Assembly (NCBI GenBank): GCA_000310025.1
Contig: FN649741.1
Span: 5,408,382 to 5,472,381, forward strand
Reading direction: 5' to 3'
DNA: 64,000 nucleotides
From: Ectocarpus siliculosus
Taxonomy: Eukaryota; Sar; Phaeophyceae; Ectocarpales; Ectocarpaceae
Shown here: one piece after another, positions 58,901 through 64,000 of the stretch
Numbering within the stretch: the first letter of the stretch is position 1
How the letters are laid out: the number at the start of each line of letters is the position of its first letter
Made by a program: the position numbers and the translations under genes
Notes under the pieces: generated by a model
What the model was told of the DNA's origin: nothing
Database searches by the model: none
Seen by the model: only the letters and a program-made list of their open reading frames with translations

Positions 58901-60428
58901 GTCACCAATCATCAACTTGTTGTGTGCGTGCGACATGCGGCGGAATAAACTCCCCCGCGTTGGAAGGTTGCAGCGTGTGGCCCGAACCTATCGTTGGCAG
59001 GCGAAATTGGTAGACACGCAGCTATTCCAGCGTCGAAGAACCTGGCAATCCAGCTGCAGATTGGACGGGGCTTCAATATGGTGGAAGAAAGGCAACTTTT
59101 AGGTACAAACTCATCGAGATCGGAACAATTGGTGCCGGAAGCACCTGCTGCATGCTCGCTCGAGGCCGGTCACCGACACAGCCAAACGTTAACAACGCAG
59201 GAGGCGCCAATCAAGCTGAAACTTGCTAGGGGATCCAAAGCAGTGCAGGACGGCCGATGGTCTGATTCCTGGCGCCTCGGACGTTCGGGACGAGAACGCG
59301 CGTCGTTCGGAGATTCGGAGTGAACGGCGGCAGACTGACAGACAGACAACTGTGAGACCTCTAGAGACCGTAACGGTCTCGTAGAGGAACTTCGTTGGGG
59401 CAAATATTGAGAAAAAATAGCAGTTCGTGTGTCTGACGGCACCAAGATTACATACAAGTACCACGTCCTCACAAGGTTGCGAGGATACCTACGGAGCAAC
59501 TCAGCCACCCTGCTCTTTTTTTTCTTCACTTAAAAGAACAGCGCTCACAGGACTTGTTGCCGTTTTCTCGAACCCGTGGTCATACAGAAGGGTTAAGGAG
59601 GACCCGATTCGCAGGGTATCCGCCGATTGACTTTTTCCAGAATCGGTACACCTTCGCAGTTTCTTCTCCCTGAGGCCCCCTACCCACCCCTCCTGCGGTA
59701 TACTTTGCCTTCGACTTTTGGTGCGAGAAGAGTGCAGCACTCTCTTCCCTCCGTGTACACACGAACTATGTATTTAGCGCTTTCCACCCAGGCCAGGAAT
59801 GGAAGCGAGAGAAAAGCTCACCTTGTAAGAAAAGCTCCTATATAGAATTTAGAGTGTCAACACATTTTATTTCCCCGCCGGCGGATTTTTACGATTTACC
59901 CACCCGCTGGATCTCGTTCGAAGTTCAATGGCGTGATAAGCTACCTACATAGTCTACGTCCTGGTTTGATAAGACTCGAATCGACAGCTGTGCAGGACAC
60001 GAACGATTTGTTGCTGCAATGGCTGGGCTATCGTGGGACCCATCGTGGAGTCGGAACGGTTCAGGTACTGTGGGGGGTAGGGTAAAACGCCCACAACTCT
60101 GTAGACTACAGCAGTAGAATAAATACTCCGTGTACACATCATGTAGTCAACGTGCGCAACGCGGTGGGGTTCGAGCTCTCGCTTTATTACCCCATCACTT
60201 GGATCTCGCCCTAAAAGACTCGAATCGGCACACATGCACTGGTAGGAGAATGTGATTGATGCGCGCACAACGCACAGCAGCGTGAAGCCTGCTCTGAAAT
60301 ATACTTCAACCAAGTTTGCTCGCCTGTGCGTCCCAGAGAGTGTGGTCATCGGGCCAACCGTGCACAAAGACGACGGTAGGTCCGGATTCGTTGCCTTCAG
60401 CAAAACTCCTGAGGGTTATGCCCACCAT
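55988..60428 (-). CDS. Alpha/beta hydrolase, epoxide-hydrolase-like (four exons)
   Basis: Exons in phase: 60428-60324, 57429-57230, 56955-56598 and 56137-55988, 270 residues. Exon 1 starts MVGITLRSFAEG and contains VVFVHGWPDD, the HGxP oxyanion-hole motif. Exon 2 has LKDRYRCVTTDLPGFSG and ends in VVAHDWG, the nucleophile elbow with Asp, as in epoxide hydrolases and haloalkane dehalogenases rather than the Ser of esterases. Exon 3 completes HDWGC and has the variable cap region. Exon 4 ends with VVEVTEASHWLMRG, giving the catalytic His. The charge-relay acid is not pinned. No targeting signal is obvious. Intron 1 is 2.9 kb, needs a GC donor (CAG|GCGAGC), and is full of diverged repeats. The start is the ATG directly before the first strand. 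Substrate cannot be predicted; the Asp elbow favours an epoxide or related ester intermediate. Confidence 0.86.
58020..59180. repeat. Three diverged direct repeats of about 350 bp in hydrolase intron 1
   Basis: Units near 58,020-58,330, 58,605-58,930 and 58,960-59,180 share TGTGCCCCGAACC-like, CGTTGGCAGGC-like, GATTGGACGGGGCTTC-like and TCATCGAGATCGG-like blocks in the same order. A separate block (CTCCTGCGGT ... GCGAGAAGGGTGCAGCA) recurs at about 58,490-58,560 and 59,690-59,750. Confidence 0.75.
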
Positions 60429-61238
60429 GATGAAGAGAGAGTCTTGTGGATGCAACAGGCAACCTGGCCGATCCTGGGTAGAAAGGGGAATGAGGAATGA
60501 GGGACACGCTCTCGCAGCGTGTCCTTGGTCCCGCCGCTGTCCCGCTCTCACGCTCGAAAGAGAACCAAAACGACGTTCCGTTTCGGACGTGCAAATCTTC
60601 CGAATCTCGCCGCACCCATCAGCAGCGGCGTTTACTGCTTTGACAGAAGCTTCCCAACACGGACATCGTGGATCTTGTCAGACTTTAGCCCATCGCTCCC
60701 ATGTGTGCAGGATGTACGTGGTGGCATGTAGACCTCGTATGATTATCGTGTGTACTTAGCAACAGCAAGTGAGCTTTCATTCAAGGAGTGTTGACCGGCG
60801 TCCAGGATCTCGCATCGGGACGCAGATGCAGCAAGAGGCCGCGGCTGGCGAGGCCAGATCTAGGACACGAGAAGCCTGCTGGCCAAAACAAGACGTAGGT
60901 CACGATGAGAGGTATCGGCCGTACCTGTAGTTGCTTGGATCTCGGTGTCTTTCGCGTACGTACCTCACTGCACCTGAGTAAGCGCATATGGAGAAGACGC
61001 GAAGGATTCTTTATGGCGATACATGTAGCACTCAAGATGCCAAAAACAATTCGACAGGCTATTACGAACAACCACTTGATGGTGTGTAGCGTCCGTTGTG
61101 CGCACGAGTCCACCGCCTTCAGGTTGGTCACACCAGAGTTGCCAACGTACACCCTTCAGCGGTCCAATACGTTGTTTCTTTTTTCTGGTACGCATCGTAG
61201 CAAGACTACGCGTTTGAATCTGGATCCCTATTCTTCAG
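60429..61238. promoter_or_regulatory. Divergent upstream region of the hydrolase (-) and MINDY-type gene (+)
   Basis: Less than 0.81 kb separates the hydrolase ATG from the first supported exon of the + gene, so a shared bidirectional promoter is plausible. The N-terminal exon of the + gene should also be here but I could not define it. No motif identified. Confidence 0.4.
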
Positions 61239-63252
61239 GTGAAGGCCTTAAGGCAAGCACTGAAGGATGTACCTGCCGCCCTGGACAAAAACGAGCGCTT
61301 CAGGAGGGTGTCGGCTTTGGTAGGAGGAAGTCACAGCAAGAAGGCGTGCTACGAGAAGTACAAAGAACTGAAAGCGGAAGCAAAGCTGAAACAGACCACG
61401 CCACGAACATCGGTCTCAGGAGCGTCGCCTGGCGACTCTCGGGATCGCCGTGCTGCCAACAAAAAAAAAGCGTGCGCCGGCAACGACGGCGAGATAATAT
61501 CCGTGTCACCATCCAGTGCTGGACAGCAGCAGGTCGAAGTCACAAGTGTGAGCACGGCTGCCGGGTCCGTGACCTCTTCTACCGTCAGTGGGCTGTTCTC
61601 CGGGAGAAGCAGCGCTACCACTCTTTCCTCCTGGTCCTCCAATTCGGCCGATCTTTGTGCAAGGCAGGAGCAACAACGGCAGGAACACATAAGATCCATG
61701 AAGTCGAATGCCTTGTCGTCGGTGTCATCGGGACTCCCGGAGAGCGACATGCTAGAAACCCAAGGCAACTTTGAGGGTGACCGCAGAGGGTACTACCCTG
61801 AAAAGAGCAACAGCAGGGCTAGTAATGACAGCATCGACAGACCTACTAGCCTCGCTGGGGGAGGCCCACAAACGACCAAGCACGAAGAAGAGCTGATGGA
61901 GGTTGAAGAAGTCGACGTGGAAGATTTCTGCCTCGACGAGGAGCTAGTCGTGGAGCCACGACGCAGGGTGCGGACGACGACGACGACGACGACGCCACAC
62001 ACAAGGCGAGCAGAAGGCGGACGCCAAGATTGGAACCCGGCCGCCGGAAACAGTGGCGCGGGCTTTCACCGCACAGGGCAGGGAGACAGCCAAGCAACGA
62101 CACCCTCGTCCGCTGGAGGCGGCGGCGGTGGAGGCTCGGGTGGACTTCCGGGAAGGACAGCGGTCACGGAGGTACAGGCGAACGGCGTGCGGGAGCTGGT
62201 GTTCGGGAACCCTTCCAAGAGGTTCAACGACGCGTGGAGAGAGCAGGGGTTTTTCTTCTGCGGCGAGGATTTTCTGCGGTACGGTTTGGTGCAGGCGGAG
62301 GGCGGGCCGTGCGGCGTCCTCGCGGCGGTTCAGGCATTCGTTCTTGAGGTGAGCAAACTGTATGCGCGGCCCTAGCAGAGGAAGCCAGCGGAGAGGGCGG
62401 GGTCGTCAGCCGTCGAACGCGGTACGCTCGGGGTGCACGAAGTGTCTGGGTGATGTCCACCCAAGCATCTTAGCGGCGCTCGTTCCTGGTCTCAGCATAC
62501 GTGCGTGCTGCGCGCGATTTGTCCTCTAGCTTGCAGAGATGAACTCCACTTCTCTATCTTGGGGACTGATTTGTTTCAGAGAGAGAGAGGTAGACTGGCC
62601 GCTATTTTTATACGTACGTTGTTTGCTAACGGTCCGTACTCGTACGAGTCGAAGGGGAGCTCGTGAGGAGTGGCAGCAGCTGTTAGGCTGTGTGTCTGAT
62701 GCATTTTTCCACCCGATCTCCATGCGTCCCTCTCCAGGACCTGATCTTCGGCGATTGTGCAGGGTGTGACTGGAGGAACCCCAAGAAGTCTCAGCGGGAG
62801 CGTTCACTAACGTCCGCTCTGAGCACCATCATCTGGAGCGCAGGCGACGGAAACACTGGTGCGTTTTGTTTGTCAACAAGAAGGTTTAGATGAATCGAAG
62901 CCGAAGGAAGTTCACAGATGGAGAACCAGCCGGGGGAAACCAAACGAGTCATTGCGAGGACGGGGGTAGAAGTAAAACGCTAACTACTAGCCCGGAGTGT
63001 CGATGGGAAATTCTCAGGGTTATTTTTGTATCCGCTCAAACAAGTCTGATGCCGAGCGTTTCAACATCGTTTGACTGGGCCTTGGTTCTTGAAGCTGTAC
63101 TGGCTGTGTCAGAAGGGGGAGCTACTGTGCAGCGCTCGAGCCGCTACCGGCCGGACGGCTTCACGGAGAGGGTCAAGCTGATCCACGTGGGCAGCAGAAG
63201 CGCCCTGGAGGGCGTGGTGCGCGACAACCTGCATCACTACACAAATAGAAAG
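61239..63252 (+). CDS. MINDY-type deubiquitinase with SANT/Myb-like N-terminal segment (partial at both ends)
   Basis: Visible exons in phase: 61239-62348, 62738-62858 and 63113-63252; the gene continues past 63252 and probably begins in an unfound exon before 61239. The first visible exon opens with KALRQALKDVPAALDKNERF and KKACYEKYKELKAEAK, resembling the tail of a SANT/Myb repeat of the zuotin/DNAJC2 kind. About 230 Ser/Glu/Gly-rich residues follow. Then come RFNDAWREQGFFF and YGLVQAEGGPCGVLAAVQAF, the MINDY (DUF4205-type) catalytic core with nucleophile Cys (codon 62309-62311) and the upstream Gln of the oxyanion hole. Later exons have DLIFGDCAGCDWRNP and KLIHVGSRSALEGVVRDNL. MINDY enzymes cleave Lys48-linked ubiquitin chains. 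The catalytic His lies beyond the window. The deubiquitinase call is firm; the SANT call is moderate. Confidence 0.82.
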
Positions 63253-63375
63253 GTGACCGACTTCTTGTTGTGTTTGGTGTTTTGCCGCCATCCCGTTTGC
63301 TTTCTTCGTCGGTCCTACTGCCACCTTGCTCTGCGTATTATTCTGGCAATAGCGTTATATTCTGGTAACAGGGAT

Positions 63376-63500
63376 ATGCCGGGAGGGGGGGGGGGGGGGG
63401 GGGGGGGAACCTCATAGTCGTGCATGCCGAAGTCGTTTGACCATTGACCTCGCATCCCTACAAAGCCGGGACGGAGCACGCCGGGTTCTCACCGGGACCA
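63376..63500 (-). repeat. LINE 3'-tail-like fragment (copy D), diverged
   Basis: The minus strand carries GTCAATGGTCAAACGACTT and GGCATGC, then a long C run (G run on +, about 63,387-63,408), matching the tail organisation of the other copies. Antisense to the MINDY-type gene. Confidence 0.65.
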
Positions 63501-63934
63501 GGCTCTCACATCACCAAGCGCGAAGCGCCGTGAGGTATTTGGCGAGTCGCATGAAGGGTGAGCTGCATCCTGCTAAGGGTGTTCGGCATCTTGGGCTTAC
63601 TTCCTTGCGTACGGATGACAGCTACGTATGACTTAGTTTATTTTCTGGTGCTTTTCACTTCCATTGACAGTTGTAAGCACTGTGTAACTGCCTCGGGGAA
63701 ACTTGCCCATTTTACCACAACGGGGTGCGTTCTTCCCCCGTTGCGGGGAGGGGGGGTTTTGGCCCCCCCACAACTGGTTCTACTCGCCCCCCATTCTTGG
63801 TTCCCGCCAAAAAAAAAACGGGGTAAAAAAAAAAACCGGTACCCTGGTTGTCGAGTTCACGAAGTGAATGGGCTTGTTTTACAACGTCGTCCCCAAGCGA
63901 CGAAAACCCAAACCCCGATGGCAAACCCCGGGGG

Positions 63935-64000
63935 GGTTGGGGGGGGGGGTACTCATGTTTTGCATGCCTTTAGCTGTTGGACCAATGGCCACGCGTCCTC
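63935..64000 (-). repeat. LINE 3' tail (copy E), cut by window end
   Basis: On +: G run, GTACTCATGTTTTGCATGCC, then CCACGCGTCCTC. This is the same terminal sequence as copies B and C. The rest of the element should lie beyond 64,000. Confidence 0.8.

Larger units (their letters stand above)
63253..64000. other. Intron of the MINDY-type gene with LINE tails and poor sequence
   Basis: After the GT donor at 63253 the sequence contains two LINE-tail copies and a homopolymer-rich stretch (63,690-63,950). No exon recognised. Confidence 0.6.

Noticed and set aside
60905..61774. 289-aa + strand open frame
   Set aside because: Its 3' half is a second-frame shadow of the MINDY-type exon, whose frame has the recognisable SANT-like and catalytic motifs.

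Overview
The window is nuclear DNA from an intron-rich eukaryote, most likely a brown alga of the Ectocarpus type. That organism call is inference from style: a 6 to 13 exon structure for most genes, introns of 0.2 to 3 kb, Ala/Gly/Ser-rich low-complexity tails, (CT)n tracts, abundant retroelement debris and two N-filled assembly gaps. Nothing prokaryotic is present. The longest open frames are either retroelement polyproteins or antisense shadows; the real genes had to be assembled from exons. I checked that exon phases join without a break in every cellular gene reported complete.

Layout. About 0.46-9.47 kb (+): a Sec1/Munc18-family protein resembling SCFD2. 11.66-17.50 kb (-): casein kinase II regulatory subunit beta with an unusual long C-terminal extension, convergent with the first gene. 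18.1-37.9 kb: a head-to-tail duplication of a unit of about 6.8 kb, each copy carrying a sigma-type glutathione S-transferase gene (20.86-24.00 and 26.38-29.30 kb, both -). The second copy is cut by a 7.76 kb Ty1/copia element (29,510-37,269, coding on -) with matching 300-bp LTRs and a 5-bp target-site duplication; its GST has one exon hidden in an N gap. 38.75-42.6 kb: remains of two non-LTR retrotransposons. 44.41-53.74 kb (+): a complete 13-exon mitochondrial i-AAA protease (YME1 type), with another LINE fragment and an N gap in intron 2. 55.99-60.43 kb (-): a four-exon alpha/beta hydrolase of the epoxide-hydrolase type. 61.24 kb to beyond the window (+): a MINDY-type deubiquitinase whose N-terminal part carries a SANT/Myb-like segment.

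The cellular genes are housekeeping functions (vesicle fusion, CK2 signalling, glutathione conjugation, mitochondrial inner-membrane proteolysis, hydrolysis, deubiquitination) and do not form a pathway. I found no new multi-gene system. The most interesting signals are: an in-frame UAG in the copia polyprotein that sits in an exact UAG-CAR-YYA leaky-stop context, in an element whose LTRs look identical; three back-to-back perfect palindromes where the primer-binding site should be; a paralogous empty site proving the copia insertion is younger than the GST duplication; a recurring LINE 3' tail with a hairpin and a C-rich end; GC-AG introns in two genes; and a mis-assembled gap edge at 47.4-47.6 kb.
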